Shown in pieces: positions 36,742 to 45,851 of a stretch of 64,000 nt of DNA (position 1 is its first letter; each line of letters starts with the position of its first letter). Where the stretch lies: the NCBI RefSeq assembly GCF_900107435.1, contig NZ_FNPZ01000004.1, positions 1 through 64,000 on the forward strand, written 5' to 3'. The notes below the pieces were generated by a model, which was not told where the DNA came from, did no database searches, and worked only from the letters and a program-made list of their open reading frames with translations. Source of the DNA: Herbiconiux ginsengi (GTDB lineage Bacteria > Actinomycetota > Actinomycetes > Actinomycetales > Microbacteriaceae). The translations under genes and the position numbers were made by a program.

Positions 36742-36921
36742 AACTCGACGTCTCCGATGAGGAGCTGGGCGCCGACGACTCGACCAGACAGATGTGTTCA
36801 TTCGAAACCTCCGTCACGCGTGGTGAGCAGAAGACGCGGACGTCCGCAGACGTTCGATCGTGAGAGACCTGGTTGAGTAAGCCCAGTGGCTGATCCAATG
36901 GAGGCGCGACATCGCCTGTCG

Positions 36922-36963
36922 GCCGCCTCCGGCCAATGCTAGACAGCAGTGGCCGGAGGCGGC
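36922..36963. terminator. Bidirectional terminator-like hairpin
   Basis: Perfect 13-bp stem (36922-36934 with 36951-36963), 16-base loop, between the convergent monooxygenase and DUF305 genes. No long T run, but position and strength fit a shared terminator. Confidence 0.65.
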
Positions 36964-36972
36964 GCCGGTAGA

Positions 36973-37578
36973 TCAGTTGACGTTCAGCAGCACCTTCATG
37001 GCTTCTATTTCTGCGGTCTGGCTGGCGATGATGTTCTGCGCGAGCTTCAACACGTCAGGGTCCTGGCCGTCAGCGACCTCGGATTGAGCCATATCGATGG
37101 CGCCTTCGTGGTGTTGGATCATCTGGTCAAGGAAGATGCGACCGGCGTCGGCGTCGTCGGCGGAATCGAGCGCCGTCATGTCGTCATCGGACATCATGCC
37201 TGATCCGTGTCCCATCCCATCCGTCATCCCGTTCTGATCTCCGACTCCCCATGCATCGAGCCAGCCTCTCATCTCGTTGATCTCGGGCTGCTGGGCGTCT
37301 TTGATCTTCTGTGCGAGCGCGGTGATCGCAGGGTCGACGCCATTCTTTCCGAGGACCAAGTCGGACATTTCGATGGCTTGTTCATGATGGGGGATCATCA
37401 TCTCGACGAACATCACGTCGGCCATGTTGTAGGTGGCATCGGTCGTAGAAATGGTTCTCGTCGGTGCGGGTGTCGCTTCGTGCCCCATTCCAGGCATGGT
37501 CGTCGTGGTGGTGCATCCCGCGAGCATGGCAACCGCGACGGCTGCGCCGGAGGCAAGCATGATGGTGCGAATCTTCAT
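36973..37578 (-). CDS. DUF305 lipoprotein
   Basis: 201 residues. Lipoprotein signal with Cys22 in MLAGCTT, a Met/His-rich stretch (MPGMGHE) and two DUF305 repeats, each with a double histidine: MMIPHHEQAIEM and QMIQHHEGAIDM. A GMTDGMGHGSGMM segment sits between them. His/Met-rich DUF305 proteins are often found with copper-handling genes; metal binding outside the cell is likely but not shown. Followed upstream by the DUF6153-like gene. Confidence 0.88.
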   Translation of the reverse strand: MKIRTIMLASGAAVAVAMLAGCTTTTTMPGMGHEATPAPTRTISTTDATYNMADVMFVEMMIPHHEQAIEMSDLVLGKNGVDPAITALAQKIKDAQQPEINEMRGWLDAWGVGDQNGMTDGMGHGSGMMSDDDMTALDSADDADAGRIFLDQMIQHHEGAIDMAQSEVADGQDPDVLKLAQNIIASQTAEIEAMKVLLNVN

Positions 37579-37659
37579 TGTTCTCTCTTCTCGTGATCGG
37601 ATCGGTTCTTCGCTGTCCTCAGGGATCGCGCACCAGAGCGGCGCGATCCTGAGTGCCGA

Positions 37660-38070
37660 TCACGTTCGACTTATGGAGAGAACGACGAGAGACGGAGGCG
37701 GCAGGGAAAAGCCCCACCCCGGAGAGCGGAGATGGACAAGAAGTCGTGTCTCAGGTAAGTCGAGCGGGCGAACCGGGGACGGGGGTGAGGCGGCGGCGAT
37801 GGCGTCCGCGGTCAGCAAGGCAAGGATGCAGGCGAGCATTGCCATCGATGGCGAGATGTGGAGCCCTGCTTGGTCAGACTGTGCCGTGGCAGAACTGGCG
37901 ACCACCTGGTTCTCGTGACCCATTCCGATCATCGACGAGTCGAGGCCGTGGTCGGCGCTCATACTGTGCATGGCGAGCAATCCGCCAAAGATCGCTGCCA
38001 CCAGGCCAAGCATGACCGCTCGCCAAGCCGAGGAACGCGGAATGTGAACTGTCGGCGATGAATGTGATGT
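37660..38070 (-). CDS. DUF6153-like small membrane protein
   Basis: 136 residues: one helix at about 18-35 (LGLVAAIFGGLLAMHSM), a His/Met-containing outer loop (SMIGMGHENQ), a second helix at about 66-88 and a proline/arginine-rich tail. GTG at 38070 is chosen because AAGGAG stands seven bases before it; the frame to 38118 lacks support. It precedes the DUF305 gene in the same direction with an 81 bp gap; both have Met/His motifs and may share a metal-related role. Confidence 0.7.
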   Translation of the reverse strand, partial: TSHSSPTVHIPRSSAWRAVMLGLVAAIFGGLLAMHSMSADHGLDSSMIGMGHENQVVASSATAQSDQAGLHISPSMAMLACILALLTADAIAAASPPSPVRPLDLPETRLLVHLRSPGWGFSLPPPSLVVLSISRT

Positions 38071-38107
38071 CACGCTGCAACTCCTTCCCGATCCAACAGT
38101 AACGCGA

Positions 38108-38533
38108 TTACCCCACATACCCCCTGGGAGTATCAGCTACAGCTGATCGGGTGCGCGCGAGCGTCGACAAAGCTCTCCGGCTCGTGATGTGTGTCGACGA
38201 CCATCCACAGGTCGGCAAGATCACCAATCCGACGCCGGCTCGGGAACGAGAATTGGAACGCACGAGGGACAGGTCGAGCAGTTCCGGCGGGATGCGGCGG
38301 AGTGTGCCGGCATCGCTGGTCTTCATGTTGAAGAGCTGATCGACGAGGACGTGGACGATTTCACGAGGCGTCGTCTCGAGGGCATCCTGTTCGAGTGCGG
38401 TGAATCTCGACTTCAGTTCGTGGTTCGTGCCGTTCCGGGACCCGCCGGAAACCGCCCCATTCGCGGTTGCCGAGTAGAAGGGGAATTGATTTGCCGCCGC
38501 TCGCGCTTTCATCAACGCGGGTTTCTCGGTCAT
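38108..38533 (-). other. Open frame of doubtful coding value, possible eroded gene
   Basis: A 141-codon leftward frame with one protein-like stretch (LETTPREIVHVLVDQLF, then RRIPPELLDLSLV) but no fold signature, no ribosome binding site and a low-complexity end. It lies in the 38.1-38.9 kb stretch of remnants. I do not recognise it and would not call a function. Confidence 0.3.
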
Positions 38534-38989
38534 GCAGCTTGTCGATCAGGACGGTGATGCAAACCCACTAGAGCTGGCGTCGACGGAGCTCGTTGGGTCG
38601 GCGGAAAGGTGGGCGCTGGGTGTCTGGGTCGCTTGCGGCCGGGCCGACCACGATGATCACACACTCCTCGCCCGCATTGGCGGTGTCTGGTGCAGGCAGA
38701 TACCCGAACAGCACTAACCCGCGAAACCCTGATTCCCCCATGCTCTCGCGGCGGGTGGGCCCTAGATCCGCTATGAAATTGGACGAGTGCGTGCTGGCCG
38801 TCTCGTGTTGGAAGCAGCCCACCCCGAACTCATTCCTGTCGCCACACACCCACCATTCCCAGACACCACCACCCCGTGACGACGACCCGAAATGCTCAGA
38901 CTCAGTTCGCGACTGGGATATTCAACCCCTCGAGGTCTGGGCGCTTGATAGTGGCGTGCTGGATCATCTCCACTTCGTCGGCTGGCCAG
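38534..38989. other. Gene-poor remnant region
   Basis: About 450 bases without a convincing complete gene. It contains copy B of the 98-bp repeat at 38803-38900, the 3' end of a small membrane protein gene whose beginning is lost. Short open frames on both strands have no start signals or recognisable domains. Confidence 0.55.
38803..38900 (+). repeat. 98-bp diverged repeat, copy B (truncated gene end)
   Basis: Reads VLEAAHPELIPVATHPPF then PDTTTP and stop, matching the C-terminus of the protein at 34617. Upstream of the repeat the frame diverges at once and meets a stop at 38763, so the gene is 5'-truncated. Confidence 0.8.
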
Positions 38990-39427
38990 CTATTTGATGC
39001 GCTGGTTGTGCTGTCGTCGCGCCCAGAGGGTCGCCGTTCGGCTGAGGGCCAGGGCGGCCGCGAAGACGAGTGCGGTGAGTTCGAGGATGACGATCACGAT
39101 CCGGGCATCGATCGTGATGGCGCCGATGTCGATGAGGGCGGGGTGCTGGAGCCGGCGAAGCATGTCGAGGCCGGCACCCGCAGCAATGAACGTGGCGATG
39201 ATCGCATCGAACCGTGGCCGGATCGCGACCCAGATGCCTGCGATGACCTGGAGGAGGGCGATGGCCCGCATGAGGAAGCCCTGGCTCACGGTGATGCCGA
39301 AACCGAGTCGAACGGATGTGAACTCATCGACCTGAGGGGTGACCCAGAACGCGATCGCCGCGGATACGAACAACGCGGCTGGGACGGCCCACCGGCCGGC
39401 TCGACCGTACCCGGCCAGCACCGTCAC
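38990..39427 (-). CDS. Four-helix membrane protein, DoxX-like
   Basis: 145 residues, four predicted helices (for example VPAALFVSAAIAFWV and AIALLQVIAGIWVAIR), basic C-terminus. GTG at 39427 is chosen because AAGGAGG lies six bases before it; the ATG two codons earlier is too close to this site. The layout resembles DoxX-type proteins but no motif confirms it. It follows the acyltransferase-like membrane gene in the same direction with a 64 bp gap. Confidence 0.65.
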   Translation of the reverse strand: MTVLAGYGRAGRWAVPAALFVSAAIAFWVTPQVDEFTSVRLGFGITVSQGFLMRAIALLQVIAGIWVAIRPRFDAIIATFIAAGAGLDMLRRLQHPALIDIGAITIDARIVIVILELTALVFAAALALSRTATLWARRQHNQRIK

Positions 39428-39491
39428 GAGCATCCTCCTTCTCGGGAGTACTTCTTGCTCAACGTCATGGCGGCTCCGGTGGATGGTGGCG

Positions 39492-40574
39492 TCAGCGGGT
39501 TCGATCGACTTTTTCGGCGCCCTGCAGGCTGCCGGGCAGCTGCTGGGTGCGCGACTGCGATGGCAGGGAGATCACGCCGATCAGGCGCTCGAGCGGACCC
39601 CGCCCGAGGAAGAGCCGCCAGAGCGTGGCGAACACCAGGCTGCAGAGCGTGAGGGTGAGGAAGGGCAGCCAGCTCTCGGCGCCCGGGGCTCCGAAGCCAC
39701 GCCAAACGGTGAGCGCGAGCACGTGGCCGGTGTAGATGGTGAGAGGCATCGACCCGACGGCTCGGAGAGGGAAGAGGACGAGCCCGGCGACCCGCGCGAC
39801 GACGCCCATCCCGCTCGTCACGAGGAGCAGGGCCGCGATCAGGGCTACCGCGAAGCCGATGGCGCTCACGTGCTCGAGCAAGTCGCCCAGGAAGGTGCCG
39901 GGGGCGCCCGGGAGGGAGGTGGTGAGCACCGCGTCGACCACGGCCGAGAACAGAACGACGCCCCCGAGGAGCAGCAGGAGCTGCGTGCGGCGACGCGAGA
40001 GGTCGAGCCGCGAGATCGCGTAGCCGAAGCCCAGGAATGCGAGCCAGATCAGCACCGGATAGCTGCCCGTCGTGAACCAGTCGAGGAGCTGCAGAAACTC
40101 GGTGTGCACAGCGAGCGTCAGGTTGAGTGAGGTGCCCACCCAGAGCTTCACCGCGGTGCCGACGACGAGGAGAACGGTCGCGCTCACCAGCAAAGCGGTG
40201 TTGCGCACCAGGAGGAACGGCAGGGCGATGAGGAAGAGCAGCCCCCAGGTGTCGAGCACGATGGACACGCCCGACGACATGGTCTGCAGGAACAGACCGA
40301 GGGCGATCAGGAAAACGCCGCGGATGGCGATCGTGCGGCGTAGCTCGCCGATGTCACCACCCCGCCGCAACCCGGAGGCGACGAACAGCCCGAGTGCCAG
40401 CCCGCCGGTGATGGCGAAGAGGGTGCGCGGCCGTTCCCCGCCGCTGGCGATGGTCAGGAGGTGGGCCCATCCGCTGGCCTGGTCGGGCTGGGCGTGGGCG
40501 ATGAACATGGTGAGAACCGCGTAGCCGCGGGCGATGTCGATCGCTGCGATGCGATGGTCGTTGAATACCTTCAT
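39492..40574 (-). CDS. HGSNAT/DUF418-like polytopic membrane acyltransferase
   Basis: 360 residues with about ten helices. The N-terminus RIAAIDIARGYAVLTMFIAH matches the first helix of DUF1624/DUF418 (heparan-glucosaminide N-acetyltransferase-like) proteins, and the C-terminal part has SMPLTIYTGHVLAL, the second conserved region with a histidine. Members are thought to move acyl groups across the membrane. ATG at 40574 starts directly at the conserved part. Likely partner unknown. Confidence 0.78.
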   Translation of the reverse strand: MKVFNDHRIAAIDIARGYAVLTMFIAHAQPDQASGWAHLLTIASGGERPRTLFAITGGLALGLFVASGLRRGGDIGELRRTIAIRGVFLIALGLFLQTMSSGVSIVLDTWGLLFLIALPFLLVRNTALLVSATVLLVVGTAVKLWVGTSLNLTLAVHTEFLQLLDWFTTGSYPVLIWLAFLGFGYAISRLDLSRRRTQLLLLLGGVVLFSAVVDAVLTTSLPGAPGTFLGDLLEHVSAIGFAVALIAALLLVTSGMGVVARVAGLVLFPLRAVGSMPLTIYTGHVLALTVWRGFGAPGAESWLPFLTLTLCSLVFATLWRLFLGRGPLERLIGVISLPSQSRTQQLPGSLQGAEKVDRTR

Positions 40575-40745
40575 GAGCGTCTGTCTCCATAGAGCTGAAG
40601 GCGGCACGTTCGAATCGGCCACGTCTCGTCGATCGTCGATTGTAGATCTGCGGATGCTCACCAGACTACGGCCATGCGCGGTGATGTCCTGAATTGAGGA
40701 CTGCGCCTATGAGCTCTGGATTCAATCGCCCGTCAGGAGGACGTC

Positions 40746-41510
40746 TCACCTGCTCCGCTCTGCCTGCCGACCGACCGGGCTGCGACTCACGACGACCACG
40801 CAGAGAGCAATCGCGACGGCGAGCACCAGACTCACCACTCCCGTGCCGATGCCGACGCCGCCGCGCTCGGGGCCCACTCCCAGCCAGTCGGCGAACGATG
40901 CCCCCACCGGCCGAGTCAGCACGTAAGCGATCCAGAACGCCACCACCCCGTTCAAGCGGAAGTAGCGATATCCGAGCGCGGGCACGGCGATCGCAGCGGT
41001 GAACAGCAACCCGGACGTGAAGTATCCCAGACCGAGAACGGTGGCCGTCAGATCGCCGGCCGCGGTGCCGAGCGCGAAGCTCGTGAGCACGGTGGCCCAG
41101 TAGAAGATCTCCCGGCGCCTCGTGTCGATGCGATGGATCGACAGCGTGCGCTCACTCAGATACCAGGCGCCGAACACGATGGCCAAGGCTGCCGCGAAGG
41201 CTCCGGTGGAGACGGCGTAGGGGATGCCGAACTGCACGTGCGCCACATCGGCGGCCATCGTGCCGAACACGCTCACCATCACCACGGTCAGCCAGTAGAC
41301 CCACGGAACGTACTGCCGGGTGCGGAACTGCAGAGCGAACGCGATCAGGAGAGCCGCGAACGTGAGGGCGACCCCCACCACCGGGTCGATCGTCGTCACG
41401 ATGAAATCGGACGTGGTCTCGCCCATACCCGTGGTGAGGATCTTGGTCGCCCAGAACAATGCGGTGATCTCAGGAACTTTGTTCGCGAGAGTGGCGACCG
41501 GTCGGCGCAC
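40746..41510 (-). CDS. Conserved polytopic membrane protein (COG4705-like)
   Basis: 254 residues, about eight helices in repeated pairs. Motifs such as NKVPEITALFWATKILTTGMGE near the start (read in parts) and VTRPVGASFADWLG-like sequence (YVLTRPVGASFADWLG) near the end are typical of this uncharacterised family. GTG at 41510 chosen for the AAGGAGG four bases before it; a longer frame starts at 41576. Its role is unknown; transport is possible. Confidence 0.72.
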   Translation of the reverse strand: MRRPVATLANKVPEITALFWATKILTTGMGETTSDFIVTTIDPVVGVALTFAALLIAFALQFRTRQYVPWVYWLTVVMVSVFGTMAADVAHVQFGIPYAVSTGAFAAALAIVFGAWYLSERTLSIHRIDTRRREIFYWATVLTSFALGTAAGDLTATVLGLGYFTSGLLFTAAIAVPALGYRYFRLNGVVAFWIAYVLTRPVGASFADWLGVGPERGGVGIGTGVVSLVLAVAIALCVVVVSRSPVGRQAERSR

Positions 41511-41620
41511 GCGTCCTCCTTCGGGATCCAGGGCGATGAGGCCGACATTAGCGTCGTCGTCCGGGAAAGTCCGCACAGCGTCACGAACGCGACGAAGTGC
41601 GACGCGGTGGACGCGCTCGC

Positions 41621-42196
41621 TCAGCTCCCGAGCGAGAAGGCGATGCAGTAGCGGCCGAGGTCGATGTCGTCACCGGTGTAGGCGCCGTTTTCGAACTTCA
41701 CGTTCTGCGTGACCTCGACCTGGATGACACCCGCGTGGCCGTCGGCGTTCGACTCGAAGACCTGGTCGGCGACGCTCAGCGCGCCACCGTCGTTCACCAT
41801 GTTGCCCCCGCCCATCGCGATGACGGCCCCGTCGTCTTGGATGTAGCCGAGTTGGTAGCTGTAGGTGGGCGAAGCACTCTCGTCATGCCCGTCGTACTGG
41901 AAAGCGAGCTCCGACCCGTCGCCGAACACGGCTCCCGGCTCGGGCACCGCACTCATCGCCGGATCGCTGAAGAGCTCCCAACCGGCGGTCTGGATGTCGT
42001 CACAGCCGGCCGCCGCGCCGGCATCGGCCTCCGCGGGGTCGACCGGGGGAGCGTCGGCGGAATCGACGCCCCCGTCTCCCGGCGAGCCGGCCGACGGCGT
42101 CGTGCTCGCACAGCCCGTCATGAACGCGCCGGTCAGCAGGATGAACGAAGCGGCGGCGACGAGCGCGCGTCGGGACGAGAAGCGGGAGTCGGTCAT
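41621..42196 (-). CDS. Secreted lipoprotein, unknown
   Basis: 191 residues. N-terminus MTDSRFSSRRALVAAAS with a helix and lipobox-like FMTGC (Cys29), then an Asp/Ala/Pro-rich linker and a globular domain from about residue 63 with two cysteines (AAGCDDIQ and GRYCIAF), which may form one disulfide. Beta-rich, no known fold recognised. Convergent or neighbouring genes give no hint. It ends 52 bp before the LuxR gene start region in the same direction. Confidence 0.65.
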   Translation of the reverse strand: MTDSRFSSRRALVAAASFILLTGAFMTGCASTTPSAGSPGDGGVDSADAPPVDPAEADAGAAAGCDDIQTAGWELFSDPAMSAVPEPGAVFGDGSELAFQYDGHDESASPTYSYQLGYIQDDGAVIAMGGGNMVNDGGALSVADQVFESNADGHAGVIQVEVTQNVKFENGAYTGDDIDLGRYCIAFSLGS

Positions 42197-42248
42197 ACCG
42201 CCATGATCGAACGGGCGGGTAGGGCAGCGCGGTAGGGGTGCGGCTCAT

Positions 42249-44039
42249 TCATTCCGCGACATCGGGGCCCGCGGATTCGGCCCCTGCGGCTTGCGGGCCT
42301 GCGACATCCGGCCCCAACGCCGCGGCGAACCGCGCGATGCTCACCCGCGACGAGACCTGCCAGCGACGCCGGATGTCGGCCATGTGCTTCTCGACCGCCT
42401 TGACACTGATGCCGAGCTCCGCTGCGATCTGATCGTTGCGCTCGCCGAGGGCCACGTGCCGCGCCACATCTCGCTGGCGGGGTGTGAGCGGTGCCGCGGG
42501 CGCAACCGTGTCGACCGCCAGAAGGCCGATCAGCCGGGCAGCCGCCGCCGTGCGCGACGCCACCCCGAACGCCGCCAGCACCCGCGACACGTGGGCGCGC
42601 GCGGTGTGCGGCGACACGTGCAGCTGCTCGGCGATGCCCGCGTTGTCGAAACCTTCGACGAGCAGCAGGGCCACGGTCTGCTCCCGTGGGGAGAGCCCCT
42701 CCCACCCGCTTCCGGCTCGCGGGCGCAGCCGACGGCCGATGCCTCGCAGCTCGCGGGCCGCCGAGCGCTCCGCCGCCCGGTATCCATCGGGCCGAGCCGA
42801 CGCCGCGAGCGCCTCGAGACCGGCCTGCGCGGCACCCCGCTGTCGCAGGGCCACCTGCGCCCGGGCGCGCACGATCTCGCCCTCGGCGGCCTCGACCATC
42901 CGTCCTTCAGCCTGCGCGCCCGCGATCGCCGACTCCGCGAACCCGAGGGCGTCGCCGGCGTTCCCGCGTGCGAGCGCGACGCGACTGTCGAGGCGGTCGA
43001 CGATCGAGCGCGCGATCGGGTCGGGCGCGATGCTCCGCGCCTGCTCCTGCCACGCCGCCGCGGCCTCCACGTCGTCGGCGGCGAGAGCGGATGCGACGAG
43101 CAGCTCGAAACCCAGCGCCCGGTCGATCACGGGGAGGCCGGCGAGCTCGCCTGGTCCCTCCGCCGCGCCCGCGCCGCCCGCCGCGAGCACGAAATGGGCC
43201 GCCGCGTCGAGATCGGCCGTGGCGACGAGCCCGTAGGCGACGAGGAGGTAGCATCCGCTCGAGACCCGGTCGTCCGGGCTCCCCACCGTGCGGGTGACCT
43301 TCTCGGCCAGCCCGCGCACCGTGCCGCGCTCGGCCGCGTTGCCCTGCGCGAGGCAGAGCGTCGCCTCGGCCAGCAAGCGCATGGCCGGGCCTTCGGCCTC
43401 CGCTGCGGCCTTCTCGCCGAGCGCCACTGCCTCGGCGATGCGCCCGCGGAAGGCGAGCAGCCGCACCCTCGTGACGCGCATCATCCCCAGGTAGGGCGAG
43501 CCCGAGTCGCCCGACGGCAGCAGCGACTCCGGCAGGGCGTCAGAGCGCTCGACGATGCTCTCCGCGAGCTCGAGCCGCCCGCACGCGAGCGCCGCCTCGG
43601 TCAGCACGTGCGCGACGACGGCGCGGATGCCCGGGGCGATCTCGTCGAGCGAGCCCCGTTCCGCGCAGGCGATCGCGAGGTGGTCTGCGCCGACACCCAC
43701 GCCGGCATCGGCGGCCGTCACCGTGCCCGATCGGGCGAGGCCGCTCACCGCCAGCGCGAGCATCCGGCTCAGGGGATCGGGGCGTGCGCCGTCGCCCGCG
43801 CTCGCCACGCACGCCGGGGCCGCCGCCGCGCTCGCTCGCGCCTGTGCCGCGCTTCCCGCGGCAGCCTCGTAGCGCTGCGCGAAGTACTCGGCGAGGGAGC
43901 GGAGCCCCAGCAGCACCGGGTCGGCGGGAGCATGTGCGAGCTCTGCGTCGCACCAGTCCACCGCCTCCGCGGGTACGAGCGCGGCGAGGCGGTCGAGCAC
44001 GGCGCGGAACGCGTCCTCCGTCGCACGGCGCTCCCGCAT
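42249..44039 (-). CDS. LuxR-type regulator with two tandem HTH domains
   Basis: 596 residues. Residues 1-430 are Ala/Arg-rich and helical, as in TPR-like sensor parts; no P-loop. Two GerE-type HTH domains follow: HTH1 at 449-508 (LSPREQTVALLLVEG...VSPHTARAH) and HTH2 at 518-575 (LTPRQRDVARHVALG...ISVKAVEKH). Both keep the R-E/R-Q and recognition-helix patterns, so both could bind DNA. Tandem HTHs are unusual in this family. A 20-residue Ala/Gly/Pro tail follows. It diverges from the HNH gene. Regulated genes unknown. Confidence 0.85.
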   Translation of the reverse strand: MRERRATEDAFRAVLDRLAALVPAEAVDWCDAELAHAPADPVLLGLRSLAEYFAQRYEAAAGSAAQARASAAAAPACVASAGDGARPDPLSRMLALAVSGLARSGTVTAADAGVGVGADHLAIACAERGSLDEIAPGIRAVVAHVLTEAALACGRLELAESIVERSDALPESLLPSGDSGSPYLGMMRVTRVRLLAFRGRIAEAVALGEKAAAEAEGPAMRLLAEATLCLAQGNAAERGTVRGLAEKVTRTVGSPDDRVSSGCYLLVAYGLVATADLDAAAHFVLAAGGAGAAEGPGELAGLPVIDRALGFELLVASALAADDVEAAAAWQEQARSIAPDPIARSIVDRLDSRVALARGNAGDALGFAESAIAGAQAEGRMVEAAEGEIVRARAQVALRQRGAAQAGLEALAASARPDGYRAAERSAARELRGIGRRLRPRAGSGWEGLSPREQTVALLLVEGFDNAGIAEQLHVSPHTARAHVSRVLAAFGVASRTAAAARLIGLLAVDTVAPAAPLTPRQRDVARHVALGERNDQIAAELGISVKAVEKHMADIRRRWQVSSRVSIARFAAALGPDVAGPQAAGAESAGPDVAE

Positions 44040-44125
44040 GCCGCAAGCCTAGAGGTGGGGTTCCGGTATCCGCACGCGGGTTGCTCGAGATCCTCGACGA
44101 CGAGCCCGTGACCACGAGGTGTCAC

Positions 44126-44299
44126 ATGCAAATCGTGACCACCCGCGAACTGCCGAACCGCAGCGGAGAGATCCTGCATCACGTCGAGGCGGGAGAGTCT
44201 GTGAACGCACTGCACCAGGTGCCACTGCCGAAGACAGTTGCCAGGAATCGGGTCGATCGCATGCCGTCTAACCGAGCATTTCTCGACTCCTTTTGGTAA
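44126..44299 (+). pseudogene. Truncated Phd/YefM-like antitoxin
   Basis: 57 codons. MQIVTTRELPNRSGEILHHVEAGESV matches the N-terminal DNA-binding part of Phd/YefM antitoxins (read in parts), but the sequence after GESV departs from the family (no GRPVA) and ends early. No toxin gene follows; the HNH protein starts 10 bases later. Probably a relic of a toxin-antitoxin pair. Confidence 0.45.
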
Positions 44300-44308
44300 G
44301 CTTGAGGT

Positions 44309-45697
44309 ATGCCCATCACCCCCGAACTCGACCGGATTCTCGCGGATCTGCGCGTCGCGGTGGGTGCTGCTTATGGTGGTGTTCCCGATAAGGAACTGCT
44401 GGCCGATCTGGCCGCGGTGGAAGCTGTCGGGCGGGTGGTGGACGCGGCACGCGTGCGGCTCTCTGGCGAAGTGGGCGCACGGTCTCGGCGGGAGCTCGGC
44501 GACGACGGGTTGAGCCGGTCGCAGAACTTCACCAGCCCCTCGAAGCTGGTCTCCGCGGCGACCGGCGTATCAGAGGCTGAGGCCGCTCGCCGGCTCGCGC
44601 TCGGGGGTCGATTGCGGGGTGCGGTGCAGCTCGGCGGGGTGGAGGGGCCGGTGCCGTTCCCGCGAGTGAGCGAAGCGTTGCAGGCAGGGGTGCTCGCGGT
44701 GGAAGCGGCCGGGGTGATCGTGAAGCGGTGCGCACAGCTCGCCGCACGGGGCCTCTCCGGAGTCGTCGTGGCGGAGGCCGAGCAGACTCTCGTCGACGAG
44801 ACCGTGCACGGGTGTCTGACACCGGATGACACGGCGCGGCTCGCGATCCGCCTGCAGGAACTGCTCGACCCGGATGGCGCTGAACCACGCGACGAGGTGC
44901 AGCAACAGCAACGGTCACTCACCTTCGCCGCCTCGTCCGCAGACGGGATGGTACGCGGCAAGTTCGCCCTCACCCCCGAACAAGCCGGTGTCTGGGTGGG
45001 CAGTATCCAAGCGCTGCAGAGCCCCAGGGTCGCCGGCCCCCGCTTCCGCAGCGAGGATGAGTCCGTCGCCGACTTCATCACCGCCGATACTCGCACCCAG
45101 GCGCAGAAGAACGTCGACACCGTCACCGAGTTGATCACGCGCGCGGCGTCGGCGCCGGAGATGCCCCATCTGAACGGGTCGGTCACCACGGTGCACGTTC
45201 ACGCGACCCTGACCGATTTGGAGGCTGGGCGCGGTGTGGGGTGGATCGACGGAGTCGAGGAGCCGGTCGCGATCTCGACGATCGAGCAGTTGCGCTGCCA
45301 CGCCTCCACCGCCACCACCCTCTTCGGCGACCATGGGGAGGTCTTGCACCACGGAAAGTCTCGGCGGCTGTTCAGTCCTGCGCAGAACCGGGCGTTGGCC
45401 GCCCGCGACGGCGGCTGCGTGTGGCGGGGTTGTCAACGGCCGCCATCCTGGTGTGAAACCCACCATGTCGACCCGTGGGGGTCTGACGATCATCCACCAG
45501 GACGTACGGATATCGACAACGGTGTGCTGCTGTGTCACTTCCACCACAGCCACCTCCACAAGAGCGACTGGAAACTCGTCATGCGAGACGGGGTGCCGCA
45601 CCTGATACCTCCGCGCTACCTCGACCCCGAACAGTGCCCGATCGCGACGACCCGCCGCCGCACCACCCTGCCCCCAGAACTCCCCACCGCCGCCTGA
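44309..45697 (+). CDS. DUF222/13E12-repeat HNH endonuclease-type protein
   Basis: 462 residues. DUF222 domain at about 1-330, then an HNH domain at about 365-425 with CVWRGCQRPPSWCETHHVDP and CHFHHSHLHKSDW, containing the Cys pairs for zinc and the catalytic histidines. This family is found in many copies in actinobacteria and often behaves like mobile DNA, but its biological role is not settled. No flanking repeats or intron features seen, and no LexA box upstream, unlike some mycobacterial relatives. Converges with the CWB2 protein. Confidence 0.9.
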   Translation: MPITPELDRILADLRVAVGAAYGGVPDKELLADLAAVEAVGRVVDAARVRLSGEVGARSRRELGDDGLSRSQNFTSPSKLVSAATGVSEAEAARRLALGGRLRGAVQLGGVEGPVPFPRVSEALQAGVLAVEAAGVIVKRCAQLAARGLSGVVVAEAEQTLVDETVHGCLTPDDTARLAIRLQELLDPDGAEPRDEVQQQQRSLTFAASSADGMVRGKFALTPEQAGVWVGSIQALQSPRVAGPRFRSEDESVADFITADTRTQAQKNVDTVTELITRAASAPEMPHLNGSVTTVHVHATLTDLEAGRGVGWIDGVEEPVAISTIEQLRCHASTATTLFGDHGEVLHHGKSRRLFSPAQNRALAARDGGCVWRGCQRPPSWCETHHVDPWGSDDHPPGRTDIDNGVLLCHFHHSHLHKSDWKLVMRDGVPHLIPPRYLDPEQCPIATTRRRTTLPPELPTAA

Positions 45698-45785
45698 AAC
45701 GGCCCCGCCGGTCGGGTCGAACCCGAACCAGGACGTCGAAATCCTGCCCCGCCCGCGAGCGGTGCGGAACTGCAGCGGCGGCAGA

Positions 45786-45831
45786 CGGATGCCCCGCCTC
45801 TCGCGCCGGAACGCGGGGGACGGGGCATCCG
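45786..45831. terminator. Shared hairpin between convergent genes
   Basis: CGGATGCCCCG (45786-45796) pairs perfectly with CGGGGCATCCG (45821-45831) across 24 bases. It sits between the HNH gene and the CWB2 protein gene and can serve both. Confidence 0.65.
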
Positions 45832-45851
45832 GATCAACCGATCCGATCAGG

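Noticed and set aside
42291-44111. Open frame of 606 codons on the plus strand
   Set aside because: Mirror of the tandem-HTH LuxR gene, which has two recognisable domains on the other strand.
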